Shown one piece after another: positions 52,120-60,849 of a stretch of 64,000 nucleotides of DNA. The translations under genes and the position numbers were made by a program. The stretch comes from Marmoricola sp. URHB0036 (lineage in GTDB: Bacteria > Actinomycetota > Actinomycetes > Propionibacteriales > Nocardioidaceae): positions 62,001-126,000 of the forward strand of contig NZ_AUEP01000014.1 of the NCBI RefSeq assembly GCF_000426045.1. Direction: 5' to 3'. Numbering within the stretch: the first letter of the stretch is position 1; each line of letters opens with the position of its first letter. The notes beneath the pieces were generated by a model, which did not search any database, was not told the origin of the DNA, and saw only the letters and a program-made list of their open reading frames with translations.

Positions 52120-52279
52120 GATGGCCACGCCCAGGGGGGCGCACGCTACGCCCCACTCACCACGCACGCTGGACGGCGTTGTCGTCAGTCGCCGTGGCTC
52201 CGCCACGGCTCCCTCCTCCGCCTTGCCAGCGCACGCGTTGAGCGGCGCTCGCTTGCACGCCCCCCTGGACCTGGCCATC
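52120..52279. repeat. Structured dispersed element, copy B
   Basis: The ends are inverted: GATGGCCA (52120-52127) with TGGCCATC (52272-52279), and CAGGGGGGCG with CGCCCCCCTG just inside. Within lie a 6-bp stem (52167-52172 with 52226-52231), block 1 GGCGTTGTCGTC (52175-52186), a hairpin CCGTGG-CTCCG-CCACGG (52192-52208) and block 2 CTCCCTCCTCCGCCTTGC (52209-52226). Compared with copy A, the blocks are identical, but the hairpin stem has changed on both sides. Confidence 0.8.
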
Positions 52280-52356
52280 TCTCGCTCCTTCGCTTCCACC
52301 TGCGGCCCGAGCCTACTTCAGCGCGAGGCGCGACTGAGCAGGGCGACTCGCCGATC

Positions 52357-52362
52357 TACGCT
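52357..52362 (+). promoter_or_regulatory. -10 hexamer TACGCT, leaderless start
   Basis: TACGCT lies 7 nt before ATG 52370. Confidence 0.45.
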
Positions 52363-52369
52363 CGGGCGC

Positions 52370-52999
52370 ATGGCTGGTCAGGACACGTTGCTGCTGGTGC
52401 TCGACCTGGCGGGCATCTTCGTGTTCGCGATCACCGGCGCCCTGGTCGCCGTCCGACGGCAGTTCGACATGTTCGGGGTCCTGGTCCTCGCCGGTGCCAC
52501 CGGGCTGGGCGGCGGGTTCCTGCGTGACGTGCTCATCGACGCGACGCCGCCGGCCGCGCTGGCGGACTGGCGCTACCTGATAGCGCCGGTCGTCGCCGGG
52601 CTGGCGACGTTCCTCTTCCACCCGGCGTTCGGTCGGCTGGAGCGCGTCATCATCGTGCTCGACGCCGCCGGCCTCGGGCTGTTCTGCGTGACCGGCACCC
52701 TCAAGGCGATCAACTACGGACTCGGGCCGGTCCCCGCGGCTCTGATGGGGATGGTCACCGGCATCGGCGGCGGCATGGTCCGCGACCTGCTGGCGGGCCG
52801 GGTGCCGGTGGTGTTCTCCAGCGAGCTCTACGCGACGCCGGCGCTGCTGGGCGCGACCTGGGCGGTCCTCGCGAACTACTGGGAGCTGCCGGTCGGCTGG
52901 GTCGCGCTGCCCGGGGTGGCCATCTGCTTCGGCATGCGGCTGCTGGCCCTGCGCCGCGACTGGCACGCGCCACTGCCGCGCGGATCCGCCAGCGTCTGA
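52370..52999 (+). CDS. TRIC/UPF0126 cation-channel family protein
   Basis: 209 residues, seven predicted membrane helices in two repeats. LDLAGIFVFAITGALVAVRRQFDMFGVLVLAGATGLGGGFLRDVLI and the second copy VLDAAGLGLFCVTGTLKAINYGLGPVPAALMGMVTGIGGGMVRDLLAGRVPVVF are the UPF0126 repeats with the G-G-G-x-x-R-D helix break of prokaryotic TRIC channels. It probably conducts monovalent cations as a trimer. Confidence 0.9.
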   Translation: MAGQDTLLLVLDLAGIFVFAITGALVAVRRQFDMFGVLVLAGATGLGGGFLRDVLIDATPPAALADWRYLIAPVVAGLATFLFHPAFGRLERVIIVLDAAGLGLFCVTGTLKAINYGLGPVPAALMGMVTGIGGGMVRDLLAGRVPVVFSSELYATPALLGATWAVLANYWELPVGWVALPGVAICFGMRLLALRRDWHAPLPRGSASV

Positions 53000-53011
53000 T
53001 CGTCGTTCCTG

Positions 53012-53055
53012 GAGTGCTCAGTAGACCTTCCACGTGGAAGGTCTACTGAGCACTC
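53012..53055. terminator. 44-bp perfect palindrome
   Basis: Two 22-bp arms (beginning GAGTGCTCAGTAGACC) meet without a spacer at CAC|GTG (53033/53034). It lies between convergent genes with stops at 52999 and 53079, so it should stop transcription from both sides. Confidence 0.8.
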
Positions 53056-53078
53056 GTCGAGCGGCTCCGGCCCAACGG

Positions 53079-53708
53079 TCAGGCAGTAGCCAGCATGACC
53101 ACGCCCTCGGGCGCCTCGGCGGAGCCTTTGACGACCTGCGTCACGGAGCCGAAGCCGGCCGCGGCCGCCAGCCTCGTCACCTCGTCATCCGCTGCGTAGA
53201 GCTTGTGGCCTGCGCGGGGGAAGCGCCGCTGGGCCATCGCCGGCATCTGCGCCTCGAGCTGGTAGCCCAGTGCGAGCAGCCCGCCGGGCCGCAGGAAGCC
53301 CCGGATCCGGGCCATCTCGGCTGCCGGGTCCTGCCAGAAGTACAGGACGTGGTTGGCCATCACGATGTCCGCCGGCTCACTCGCGCTCAGCGCCGGGACG
53401 CCACCCTCGAGGAGGGTCAGCCGACCGGCGGTCACCGCCGACTGGTTGCGCTTCCTGGACTGGGACAGCATGACCGAGGACAGGTCGACGCCCCAGACGT
53501 GCGCCTCGGGGAATTGTGCGAGCAGCGCCTCCAGCCCGAGCCCCGGCCCGGGGCCGAGCTCGGCGACATGCCGGACTCCATCGCCGTGACGGGCCGCGGC
53601 CTGTTGCACCACCCATCGGGTGTGCTGCGCGTTGCCTTTGGCCATGACACGCCCGACCAGCGCACCGAGTAGCCCCGAGGGATGACCGAACTGCTGCGCA
53701 AGACCCAC
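53079..53708 (-). CDS. Class I SAM-dependent methyltransferase
   Basis: 209 residues from GTG 53708. HVAELGPGPGLGLEALL is motif I, VWGVDLSSVML the acidic loop, ADIVMANHVLYFWQDPAAEMARIRGFLRPGGLLALGYQL motifs IV-VI. Similar to Methyltransf_11/25 proteins of unknown substrate. It is separated by 55 bp from the lactone oxidase gene upstream on the same strand, so co-transcription is possible. Confidence 0.85.
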   Translation of the reverse strand: MGLAQQFGHPSGLLGALVGRVMAKGNAQHTRWVVQQAAARHGDGVRHVAELGPGPGLGLEALLAQFPEAHVWGVDLSSVMLSQSRKRNQSAVTAGRLTLLEGGVPALSASEPADIVMANHVLYFWQDPAAEMARIRGFLRPGGLLALGYQLEAQMPAMAQRRFPRAGHKLYAADDEVTRLAAAAGFGSVTQVVKGSAEAPEGVVMLATA

Positions 53709-53763
53709 GACCGCAGTATGCGCGATGACCGCAGCTGGAGGTGGGCAAGCCCGGAGATCTGCC

Positions 53764-55059
53764 TCAGGCGCCGAGAACGCGGTCCAGGTAGGCGTTGGTG
53801 AAGAGCCGGTCGGGGTCGAGGCGCTCGCGGATCGCCTGGAAGTCGGCCCAGCGCGGATAGGCCGGCTCGAGGTCCTCGGCGGTGCGGGTGTGCAGCTTGC
53901 CCCAGTGCGGGCGGCCGTCGTACCCGCGCAGGACGTCCTCGATGCCCCGGAAGTACGCCGTGTGGTCGGTCTGCGCGTTCATGTGGAAGGCGAGGTAGAC
54001 CGAGTCGCGCTGGTACGCCGTCGACAGCGGCACGTCGTCGGCCGGGCAGACGCGGATCTCGATCGGGAAGCTGATCGTCCAGTCGTTCTTCTCGATGGTC
54101 GAGCGCACGTCGCGCAGCGCCTCACGGGCAACGGCCCGTGGCACGGCGTACTCCATCTCGCGGAACACCACCGTGCGACTGGAGGTGAACACCTTGTGCG
54201 GCACGTCGGAGTAGCGGCGCTCGCTCAGGGCGCTGCCGGAGATGTCGTTGATCCGGCGCACGAGGCCGGGGCGGCGGTTGCCGATCCGGTTGGCCCAGCC
54301 GAAGACACGGTTGGAGAGGAACTCGTCGTCGAGCCAGTGCTTCATCCGTGACAGCGGCTCGGGCTCGTCGAGGGTGCGGTTGTTGCGCTTGGTCAGCAGC
54401 CGCTCGGTGTGCGGGAACCAGTACATCTCGAAGTGGTGGTTCTCGGTCGCCAGCTCCTCGAACCGGTCGAGCCCCTCGTCCCAGAGCATCGGTGACTCGT
54501 GGGCCTCCAGGGTGAACATCGGCTCCACGTCGAAGGTGACCGCCGTCAGGATGCCCAGTGCTCCCAGTCCGAGGCGGGCGGCGTCGAGCACCTCGGGGTG
54601 CTGCTGGGCATCGGCCCGCATGAGCTCGCCCCGGCCGGTGACCAGCTCCAGGCCGGAGACCTGGGCGCTCAGCGACGCGCGCTGGCCGCCGGTGCCGTGG
54701 GTGCCGGTCGAGATGGCGCCGGCGACGGTCTGCTCGTCGATGTCGCCCATGTTGTGCAGGGTCAGGTCGAGCTTCTCCAGTGCGCCGTTCAGCTCCGCGA
54801 GCGTCGTACCGGCCAGGGCAGTGACGGTCATCGCGTCCTTGTCGACGGCCACGATGCCGCGGAGGCCGCCGGGGCGGAGCAGCAGTCCGTCGGTGATCGC
54901 GATGTCGGTGAACGAGTGGCCGGTGCCGGGCATCTTCACCGTGAGGGACTGGTGGCGTGCGGCCAGAACGGCGTCGACGACCTCGCCCGCGTCGTGGGGC
55001 GAGACCTCCTGTGTCGGGTGCGCGGTGCTGAGCCGCGACCAGTTGGTCCATGTCGCCAT
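53764..55059 (-). CDS. FAD-linked L-gulono/D-arabinono-1,4-lactone oxidase-type oxidoreductase
   Basis: 431 residues. The N-terminal FAD-binding PCMH domain shows KMPGTGHSFTDIAITDGLLL, where the residue before HS would carry covalent FAD in VAO-family members, and MGDIDEQTVAGAISTGTHGTG. The C-terminal ALO domain has EIRVCPADDVPLSTAYQRDSVYLAFHM, then YDGRPHWGKLHT and FQAIRERLDPDRLFTNAYL. It oxidises a sugar lactone or polyol. The start has TAGTCT 6 nt upstream, overlapping the stop of the MFS gene. Confidence 0.9.
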   Translation of the reverse strand: MATWTNWSRLSTAHPTQEVSPHDAGEVVDAVLAARHQSLTVKMPGTGHSFTDIAITDGLLLRPGGLRGIVAVDKDAMTVTALAGTTLAELNGALEKLDLTLHNMGDIDEQTVAGAISTGTHGTGGQRASLSAQVSGLELVTGRGELMRADAQQHPEVLDAARLGLGALGILTAVTFDVEPMFTLEAHESPMLWDEGLDRFEELATENHHFEMYWFPHTERLLTKRNNRTLDEPEPLSRMKHWLDDEFLSNRVFGWANRIGNRRPGLVRRINDISGSALSERRYSDVPHKVFTSSRTVVFREMEYAVPRAVAREALRDVRSTIEKNDWTISFPIEIRVCPADDVPLSTAYQRDSVYLAFHMNAQTDHTAYFRGIEDVLRGYDGRPHWGKLHTRTAEDLEPAYPRWADFQAIRERLDPDRLFTNAYLDRVLGA

Positions 55060-55065
55060 GCCGGG

Positions 55066-55071
55066 AGACTA
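55066..55071 (-). promoter_or_regulatory. -10 hexamer TAGTCT, leaderless start of lactone oxidase
   Basis: TAGTCT on the minus strand lies 6 nt before ATG 55059; its TAG is also the stop codon of the upstream MFS gene (55069-55071). Confidence 0.45.
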
Positions 55072-56244
55072 GTGCTCTCCGCTGCGGATGAAGACGGCGG
55101 CAAGCGCTGCGAGCGCCGCCGACACCGTGCACACCCAGTACGCCGCCGAGCCGCTCGACCCGTCGGCGACCAAGCCCGCCAGCCACGCACCGGGGGCGAT
55201 GCCGCCGCTCATCCCGGTCTGCACGAACCCCATCGCCTCGTTCAGGCGCGACCGGGGGACCGAGGCCTCGATCAACGAGAACAGCGTGATCAGCGTGGGG
55301 GCCAGCGTCATCCCGGTGACGAACAGCGCGACCGTCGCCACCGTGAGGTTCGGCAGGAACGGTAGGGAGAGGGTGCCGACCGCCAGCAGGGCAGCGCCGA
55401 TCCGGACGCGCTCCAGGGGTGCCCGTCGCCAGACGATCGTGCCGGCCACGACACCGGCGAGAAGGCTGCCCAGCGAGAAGGCACCGAGCATCAGTCCGGA
55501 GTACGCCTTGTGGCCGTGGTCGTCGGCGAACGCGACGGTGGCGACCTCGAGGGCACCGAACAGGCTGCCCAGCGCGATCGCCGCCACGGTCAGGGGGACG
55601 AGCAGACCCCATGGCATCGGGTCGCGGCGGGTGGTCGGGTCCCGGGGGTGGGCCGGGGGCTCGGTACGTCGCTGGACGGCCAGGGCGAGGGTGCCCACCG
55701 TCCCGACCGTGACCGCCGCGACGAGGCCCGCCTGCGGAGCGACGGCCGTCGCGAGGAGGGTGACCAGCGCCGGTCCGGTCACGAAGACGACCTCGTCGAA
55801 GACGCTCTCCGCCGCGAAGGCGGTGTGCCGCTCACTGGCGACCGGCAGCAGGTGGGCCCAGCGCGCACGCACCATCGTGCCGACCTGCGGGATCGCGGCC
55901 CCCGCCAGCGCAGCCCAGACGTGGGGCCAGGGCATCGCCCAGTCCTCGACGATGGAGGCGATCATCAGGCTGGTCGTCACCGCGAACGCCACCGTGTCGA
56001 CGTAGAGCACCTTGCCCTGGCCGAACCGGTCCGCCAGCCGGCCGTGCGGGATCGCGAAGACCGCGTTGCCCACGATGTACGCCGCCGACACCTGCCCGGC
56101 GAGCCCGTAGGAGCCGCTCAGCGAGCTGACCAGCAGCACGATGCCCAGCGTCATCATCGAGATCGGCAGCCGCGCGACCAGCGCGGTGGCCGAGAACGCG
56201 AAGGCGCCGGGGCGCGAGTACACCCGGCGATAGGTGGTGAGCAT
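55069..56244 (-). CDS. MFS transporter (12 helices)
   Basis: 391 residues and 12 predicted helices. [76 protein letters not shown] holds the motif-A-like loop between helices 2 and 3 ([11 protein letters not shown]). It resembles actinobacterial MFS proteins of unknown substrate. ATG 56244 was chosen because it precedes the family start LTTYRRV; the -10 (TAGGCT on the minus strand) is shared with the divergent ferrochelatase gene. Confidence 0.85.
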   Translation of the reverse strand: MLTTYRRVYSRPGAFAFSATALVARLPISMMTLGIVLLVSSLSGSYGLAGQVSAAYIVGNAVFAIPHGRLADRFGQGKVLYVDTVAFAVTTSLMIASIVEDWAMPWPHVWAALAGAAIPQVGTMVRARWAHLLPVASERHTAFAAESVFDEVVFVTGPALVTLLATAVAPQAGLVAAVTVGTVGTLALAVQRRTEPPAHPRDPTTRRDPMPWGLLVPLTVAAIALGSLFGALEVATVAFADDHGHKAYSGLMLGAFSLGSLLAGVVAGTIVWRRAPLERVRIGAALLAVGTLSLPFLPNLTVATVALFVTGMTLAPTLITLFSLIEASVPRSRLNEAMGFVQTGMSGGIAPGAWLAGLVADGSSGSAAYWVCTVSAALAALAAVFIRSGEH

Positions 56245-56252
56245 CGAGGGCC

Positions 56253-56262
56253 AGCCTAGGCT
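56253..56262. promoter_or_regulatory. Palindromic shared -10 AGCCTAGGCT
   Basis: The 10-bp palindrome reads TAGGCT on both strands: 7 nt before ATG 56270 (ferrochelatase) and 8 nt before ATG 56244 (MFS). Both transcripts would be leaderless or nearly so. Confidence 0.5.
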
Positions 56263-56269
56263 GGGGAAC

Positions 56270-57349
56270 ATGTCCGATCCGCACCCGTACGACGCGCTCC
56301 TGCTGGTCTCCTTCGGTGGTCCCGAGAAGCCCGACGACGTGGTGCCCTTCCTGCGCAACGTGACGGCCGGCAGGAACATCCCGGACGCGAGGCTCGAGGA
56401 GGTCGGCGAGCACTACTTCCAGTTCGGCGGCCGCAGCCCGATCAACGACCAGAACCGCGACCTGGTCGACGCGATCAAGGCCGACCTGTGGGCCAACGGC
56501 ATCGACCTGCCCGTCTACTGGGGCAATCGCAACTGGGACCCGTTCCTCACCGAGGCCCTCGAGGAGATGCGGGCCGACGGGGTGACCCGCGCCGCTGCCA
56601 TCCTGACGAGTGCGTACTCGTCGTACAGCGGCTGTCGGCAGTACCGCGAGAACCTGGCCGACGCCGTCGAGGCGGTGCCGGGGGCCCCCCGGATCGACCG
56701 GTTGCGCCAGTACTTCAACCACCCGGGCTTCATCGAGCCGATGGTCGACGCCACCCTCGCCGCCCTCGCCGAGCTGCCGGAGGAGGCCCGCCACGGCGGA
56801 CACCTGGCCTTCGTCACGCACTCGATCCCGACCGCGATGAACGACAGCAGCGGCCCGCGCGGAGGCGCCTACGTCGCCCAGCACCGGCTCGTCGTCGCCG
56901 AGGTCGTCGAGCGTGTGCGGGAGGAGACGGGGCACCGGTACCCGTCCGCCCTCGTCTACTGCTCGCGGTCGGGACCGCCGCAGGTGCCCTGGCTGGAGCC
57001 GGACGTCAACGACCACCTTCGCTCGCTGCGCGAGAAGGGCGTGCCCGGTGTGGTGGTGATCCCGATCGGGTTCGTCTCGGACCACATGGAGGTCATCTAC
57101 GACCTCGACACCGAGGCCAGGGCGACCGCCGAGGAGATCGGGCTGCCCTTCGCACGGGCCGCCACCGCAGGCGTCGACCCGCGGTTCGTGGCGATGGTGC
57201 GTGACCTGCTGGTCGAGCGCGCCGCCGTCGAGCGCGGGGAGTCACCCGAGCGGACGGCCCTCGGCTCCGATGCCACCTGGGACCGGTGCGCGGTCGGCTG
57301 CTGCGCCAACCCCGCCGGGCCGCGGCCGGCTCTCTGCGGCGAGGAGTGA
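56270..57349 (+). CDS. cpfC: Coproporphyrin III ferrochelatase
   Basis: 359 residues. [30 protein letters not shown]-like [40 protein letters not shown] (metal-site His), [22 protein letters not shown] and [20 protein letters not shown] are the ferrochelatase blocks. The tail has Cys340, Cys344, Cys345 and Cys356 ([17 protein letters not shown]), matching the [2Fe-2S]-type Cys cluster of actinobacterial enzymes. In actinobacteria it inserts iron into coproporphyrin III before HemQ (ChdC) acts; the older name is hemH. Confidence 0.93.
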   Translation: MSDPHPYDALLLVSFGGPEKPDDVVPFLRNVTAGRNIPDARLEEVGEHYFQFGGRSPINDQNRDLVDAIKADLWANGIDLPVYWGNRNWDPFLTEALEEMRADGVTRAAAILTSAYSSYSGCRQYRENLADAVEAVPGAPRIDRLRQYFNHPGFIEPMVDATLAALAELPEEARHGGHLAFVTHSIPTAMNDSSGPRGGAYVAQHRLVVAEVVERVREETGHRYPSALVYCSRSGPPQVPWLEPDVNDHLRSLREKGVPGVVVIPIGFVSDHMEVIYDLDTEARATAEEIGLPFARAATAGVDPRFVAMVRDLLVERAAVERGESPERTALGSDATWDRCAVGCCANPAGPRPALCGEE

Positions 57350-57353
57350 ACCG

Positions 57354-58157
57354 GTGAGCGCCTCGGATCGTGACCTGCTCGACCTCGCCGTCGAGACGGC
57401 ACGGGATGCCGCTCGACTCGTGGTCGGCATGCGCGAGCAGGGCGTCGACGTCTCCGGCACCAAGTCCAGCCCGATCGACGTGGTGACCGAGGCCGACACG
57501 GCCTGCGAGGAGCTGATCCGCCAGCGGTTGCTCGGCGCCCGGCCCTCCGACGGCTTCCTCGGCGAGGAGGGCGACGACGTGGCCGGCACGTCCGGGATCC
57601 GATGGATCGTCGACCCGATCGACGGCACGGTGAACTACCTCTACGGCATCCCGCAGTACGCCGTCTCGATCGCGGCCGCGCGCGGGGACGAGGTCGTGGC
57701 CGGGGTGGTGCTCAGTCCGGTGTCCGGCCTGGAGTACGCCGCCACCCTCGGTGCCGGAGCCACCTGCAACGGCCAGCCCATCGAGGTACGCCGCCCGCCG
57801 GGCCTCGAGCAGTCGCTGGTCGGGACCGGCTTCGGCTACGAGACCGAGGTGCGCGAACGGGGGGCGCAGGCGGTGGCGCGGATGCTGCCCCGGGTCCGCG
57901 ACATCCGGCGTCAGGGATCCTGTGCCCTCGACCTGTGCGCTGTCGCGTCCGGTCAGCTCGACGCCTACGTCGAGGAGGGCCCGCACATCTGGGACTACGC
58001 CGCCGGTGGGCTGATCGCGATCGAGGCCGGGGCAGCCCTGGAGATCTGGACCTCCGTCGTCGGTCACGACCTCGTGGTGTGCGCGCCCGCGCTCGGTTGG
58101 TCCGAATTCTCCGATCTGGTGCTCGCCTGCGACTTCCTCGGAGTCGGGTCTGCCTGA
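57354..58157 (+). CDS. Inositol monophosphatase-family phosphatase
   Basis: 267 residues from GTG 57354, 4 bp after cpfC. Metal-binding motifs are FLGEEGDD (Glu), IRWIVDPIDGTVNYLYG (Asp-x-x-Asp) and HIWDYAAGGLIAIEAG (Asp). It hydrolyses inositol-1-phosphate or a related sugar phosphate, in actinobacteria feeding mycothiol and phosphatidylinositol synthesis. It is adjacent to cpfC with almost no gap, so the two form an operon. In mycobacteria the relative is suhB (Rv2701c), in the same neighbourhood as dut and ceoBC. Confidence 0.9.
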   Translation: MSASDRDLLDLAVETARDAARLVVGMREQGVDVSGTKSSPIDVVTEADTACEELIRQRLLGARPSDGFLGEEGDDVAGTSGIRWIVDPIDGTVNYLYGIPQYAVSIAAARGDEVVAGVVLSPVSGLEYAATLGAGATCNGQPIEVRRPPGLEQSLVGTGFGYETEVRERGAQAVARMLPRVRDIRRQGSCALDLCAVASGQLDAYVEEGPHIWDYAAGGLIAIEAGAALEIWTSVVGHDLVVCAPALGWSEFSDLVLACDFLGVGSA

Positions 58158-58363
58158 CCCGCTGGGCACCCGCAGGAGTGTCTTCGGCAGGCGCGGGAAC
58201 AACCGTGGGACGACGCGCGTTCTCGTGTGGTCTGCCAGCCGTGAAGACCAGTCGGTGGTTCGAGTGTGCACATTGGCCCTGAGTGGTGCACAATCTGCGC
58301 CGTCACGCGGACTACGGGGGCAGGCCGCGAGAACCACTGGGACTTGGGAGCAGGAGAGAAGGA
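58158..58363 (+). promoter_or_regulatory. Upstream region of the DUF4193 gene
   Basis: 206 bp without a gene. TGTGCACATT near 58264 and GGTGCACAAT near 58292 form an inverted pair of GTGCAC-type sites, possibly an operator for the strongly expressed DUF4193 gene. A GAGAAGGA ribosome-binding site precedes the start. Confidence 0.35.
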
Positions 58364-58654
58364 ATGGCAACCGACTACGACGCACCTCGGAAGACCGAGG
58401 AAGAGCAGAACGAGGACAGCCTCGAAGAGCTCAAGGCGCGGCGTCACGACAAGAACTCCGGGAAGGTCGACGAGGACGAGGCAGAAGCTGCCGAGTCCTT
58501 CGAGCTCCCCGGCGCTGACCTCTCGCACGAAGAGCTGGCGGTCGAGGTGAAGCCCAAGCAGCTGGACGAGTTCACCTGCATGAGCTGCTTCCTCGTGCAC
58601 CACCGCAGCCAGCTCGCGGACGAGAAGAAGCTCATCTGCCGCGACTGCGCCTGA
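58364..58654 (+). CDS. DUF4193 zinc-ribbon-like protein
   Basis: 96 residues; ATG 58364 follows GAGAAGGA. The N-terminus MATDYDAPRKTEEE and acidic middle are conserved; the end has Cys72-x2-Cys75 and Cys92-x2-Cys95 (FTCMSCFLVHHRSQLADEKK, then CRDCA), a zinc ribbon. Present across actinobacteria (Rv2699c), it is often highly expressed, but its function is unknown. A strong terminator follows. Confidence 0.92.
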   Translation: MATDYDAPRKTEEEQNEDSLEELKARRHDKNSGKVDEDEAEAAESFELPGADLSHEELAVEVKPKQLDEFTCMSCFLVHHRSQLADEKKLICRDCA

Positions 58655-58680
58655 CGCACACTTCAGGACGACAACGACGA

Positions 58681-58706
58681 AGGGCCGCCCCCACGGGGGC
58701 GGCCCT
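58681..58706 (+). terminator. Hairpin terminator of the DUF4193 gene
   Basis: Arms AGGGCCGCCCC and GGGGCGGCCCT enclose a 4-nt loop, followed by TTCGT, 26 nt past the stop. Confidence 0.85.
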
Positions 58707-58740
58707 TTCGTCTGTCCATCGGGTGCTGTCTGCGCCTCGC

Positions 58741-59091
58741 TCAGGTCGCGTCGGCGGGCGCAGCGTCGGCGTCCTGGTCGTCCTTCTGCAGGTTCGGCGG
58801 CAGGTGGCCGGTCGACTTCGCGTAGTAGATGGCCGCACGGCGGGTGGCCAGCATCCGGGCCAGACCGATGGCGGTGCCGCTCACGGTGGCCCACAGCACG
58901 GCCTCCCAGACATCCACGTCGGGGTCGGCGGGGTTCGCCGGAGGGTTCTTGCCGGTGGCCGCCTTCCAGGACGTGTTCAGGCCCTTCTTCGCGATCGTGG
59001 CGGCGATCAGCGCAGCAGCGAGCGAGAGGATGCTCCAGAACTTCGAGCTGTCCTTCTGCTTTTCCTTCTTCTGGCTCTTGTCCTTGGCCAT
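58741..59091 (-). CDS. DUF4235 membrane protein
   Basis: 116 residues. A Lys-rich N-terminus (MAKDKSQKKEKQKDSSKFW) precedes a hydrophobic segment (SILSLAAALIAATIAKKGLN), followed by TSWKAATGKNPPANPADPDVDVWEAVLWATVSGTAIGLARMLATRRAA, the DUF4235 signature with a second membrane helix. Function unknown; frequent in actinobacteria near DUF3093 and dut. Confidence 0.9.
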   Translation of the reverse strand: MAKDKSQKKEKQKDSSKFWSILSLAAALIAATIAKKGLNTSWKAATGKNPPANPADPDVDVWEAVLWATVSGTAIGLARMLATRRAAIYYAKSTGHLPPNLQKDDQDADAAPADAT

Positions 59092-59131
59092 GTCCTGCCT
59101 TTCGGGTCACTCCGGGGAGTACCCGATAACA

Positions 59132-59629
59132 CTAGTCAGAAGCCTGCCGGGCGCCGAGGGCGGCAGCCAGGCGATCGGGGTGACGCGTCGAGATGAGCCA
59201 GTACGGCGTGCGGTCGTCGGGATCGAGGACGGGCACCAGCACCGACCGTTTCAGGTAGGGCCGGGTCACCAGGAACGCCCGGGCGTCCGCATCGACCCCG
59301 TGCACCCGGCGGGTCTCCACGGCGTCCAGGGGCTCCACCGGACCGAGCAGGGCGACCGGGATGTGCGCCGTGCCGGCGTACAACGTCCCGTCGCGCACCT
59401 CGACGCGCGCGCTGCCGATCCAGGCGAACCCTGCGAAGGTGATCAGCACGAGCACAGCGGTGGCCGTCCACGCGGCCACGGCCGGCATCGAGACGATGAA
59501 GGCCAGCCACAGGGTGGCGAGCAGCATCGTGGCCTGCACCCACCAGCGCAGCGGCACGAACAGGCGCTCGCGATAGCTGCCCGCGGACGCACGGGCGTCC
59601 TGCGCGGAGGTCGACGATGCCACGGTCAA
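59132..59629 (-). CDS. DUF3093 membrane protein
   Basis: 165 residues if TTG 59629 is used; GTG 59623 gives 163 and is equally likely. [31 protein letters not shown] and [44 protein letters not shown] are two membrane helices followed by a PH-like beta domain. Function unknown. It is divergent from dut, as in mycobacteria (Rv2698). Confidence 0.9.
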   Translation of the reverse strand: MTVASSTSAQDARASAGSYRERLFVPLRWWVQATMLLATLWLAFIVSMPAVAAWTATAVLVLITFAGFAWIGSARVEVRDGTLYAGTAHIPVALLGPVEPLDAVETRRVHGVDADARAFLVTRPYLKRSVLVPVLDPDDRTPYWLISTRHPDRLAAALGARQASD

Positions 59630-59661
59630 AGCCTGTCATTCGACCGGTCCGCGCCCGCGGG

Positions 59662-59667
59662 TAGGGT
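59662..59667 (+). promoter_or_regulatory. -10 hexamer TAGGGT, leaderless start of dut
   Basis: TAGGGT lies 8 nt before ATG 59676. Confidence 0.45.
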
Positions 59668-59675
59668 CGCGAGAC

Positions 59676-60164
59676 ATGGTGGAGATCTCGATCAAGCGCC
59701 TCGACGCGGGGCTCCCGCTGCCGTCGTACGCCCATCCCGGCGACGCCGGCGCCGACCTGCACTCGGCCGTCGACCTCACCCTGCAGCCCGGAGAGCGTGC
59801 GCTCGTGCCGACCGGGATCGCGCTCGCCCTGCCGGAGGGGTACGTCGCCCTGGTGCACCCGCGGTCCGGGCTGGCGGCCAAGCACGGCATCTCGATCGTG
59901 AACGCCCCCGGCACGATCGACGCCGGCTACCGGGGCGAGGTCAGGGTCTGCCTGGTCAACACCGACGTGCACGAGCCGTTCGCCGTACGCCGGGGCGACC
60001 GCATCGCCCAGCTGGTGATCCAGCGCTTCGAGACGGCGGCCTTCGTCGAGGCCGACGACCTGCCCGACTCGGCCCGCGGTGACGGCGGCTACGGTTCGAC
60101 CGGAGGGTTCGTCGCGTCCCGGCAGCAGCCGGAGGGGATCGCCTCGGGAGGGACGACACGGTGA
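59676..60164 (+). CDS. dut: dUTP diphosphatase
   Basis: 162 residues, homotrimeric type. The five motifs are [38 protein letters not shown] (with catalytic Asp), [11 protein letters not shown] and [11 protein letters not shown], the P-loop-like tail. It hydrolyses dUTP to dUMP, keeping uracil out of DNA and supplying thymidylate synthesis. Its stop overlaps DUF3710 by 4 bases (GTGA). Confidence 0.96.
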   Translation: MVEISIKRLDAGLPLPSYAHPGDAGADLHSAVDLTLQPGERALVPTGIALALPEGYVALVHPRSGLAAKHGISIVNAPGTIDAGYRGEVRVCLVNTDVHEPFAVRRGDRIAQLVIQRFETAAFVEADDLPDSARGDGGYGSTGGFVASRQQPEGIASGGTTR

Positions 60165-60805
60165 GGTTCGGCCGCAAGGAACGCGTCGAGGAGTCGGCGG
60201 AGGCCGACGATGCCGTCGACGGGGAGCCCGGCGACCCGGCACCCGTCCTGGACACCTCGTCCGGGCCCTTCGACGCCTCGGAGGTCGAGGACCTCGACGA
60301 GCGTGACGGCATCGACCTCGGCAGCCTGGTCATCACCCCGGCCGGCCCGATGGAGATGCGCCTCCAGGTCGACGAGGACAGCGGCGAGGTGATCGCCGCG
60401 GTGCTGGTCGACGAGCAGGGCGCGCTCGAGCTCCGTGCCTTCGCGGCGGCTCGCGGTGGTGGCAGCTGGGCCGAGCTGCGGCCGCGGATCTCGGCGGAGA
60501 CGGCACGGATGGGTGGCACCGCCACCGAGCACGACGGCCCGTTCGGCATCGAGCTGGTCTGCGAGGTGCCGGTGCAGCTGCCCGACGGCCAGCCAGCGAC
60601 CCAGGTCAGCCGGATCAGCGGCCACGAAGGACCCAACTGGCTGCTCCGCGCGACGCTGATGGGCCAGCCGGCCGCCGAGCCGGAGTCGGCCGCCCCCTGG
60701 GAGGAGACGATCCGGTCGGTCGTCGTACGTCGGGGACGCGAGGCGATGGTGCCCGGTGCGCCGTTGCGGCTCACGCTGCCGCCCGACGCGCGCCAGGTCG
60801 ACTGA
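60161..60805 (+). CDS. DUF3710 family protein
   Basis: 214 residues. After an acidic N-terminus, [43 protein letters not shown] and later [13 protein letters not shown]-like [15 protein letters not shown] and PLRLTLPP define DUF3710. Function unknown. It is coupled to dut by a 4-base overlap, the standard actinobacterial order (Rv2697c-Rv2696c). Confidence 0.92.
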   Translation: MRFGRKERVEESAEADDAVDGEPGDPAPVLDTSSGPFDASEVEDLDERDGIDLGSLVITPAGPMEMRLQVDEDSGEVIAAVLVDEQGALELRAFAAARGGGSWAELRPRISAETARMGGTATEHDGPFGIELVCEVPVQLPDGQPATQVSRISGHEGPNWLLRATLMGQPAAEPESAAPWEETIRSVVVRRGREAMVPGAPLRLTLPPDARQVD

Positions 60806-60837
60806 TCGGGGTCACTCGCGCTTCACCGCCGAGTGAC

Positions 60838-60843
60838 TACGCT
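60838..60843 (+). promoter_or_regulatory. -10 hexamer TACGCT, leaderless start
   Basis: TACGCT lies 6 nt before ATG 60850. Confidence 0.45.
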
Positions 60844-60849
60844 CGGCGC

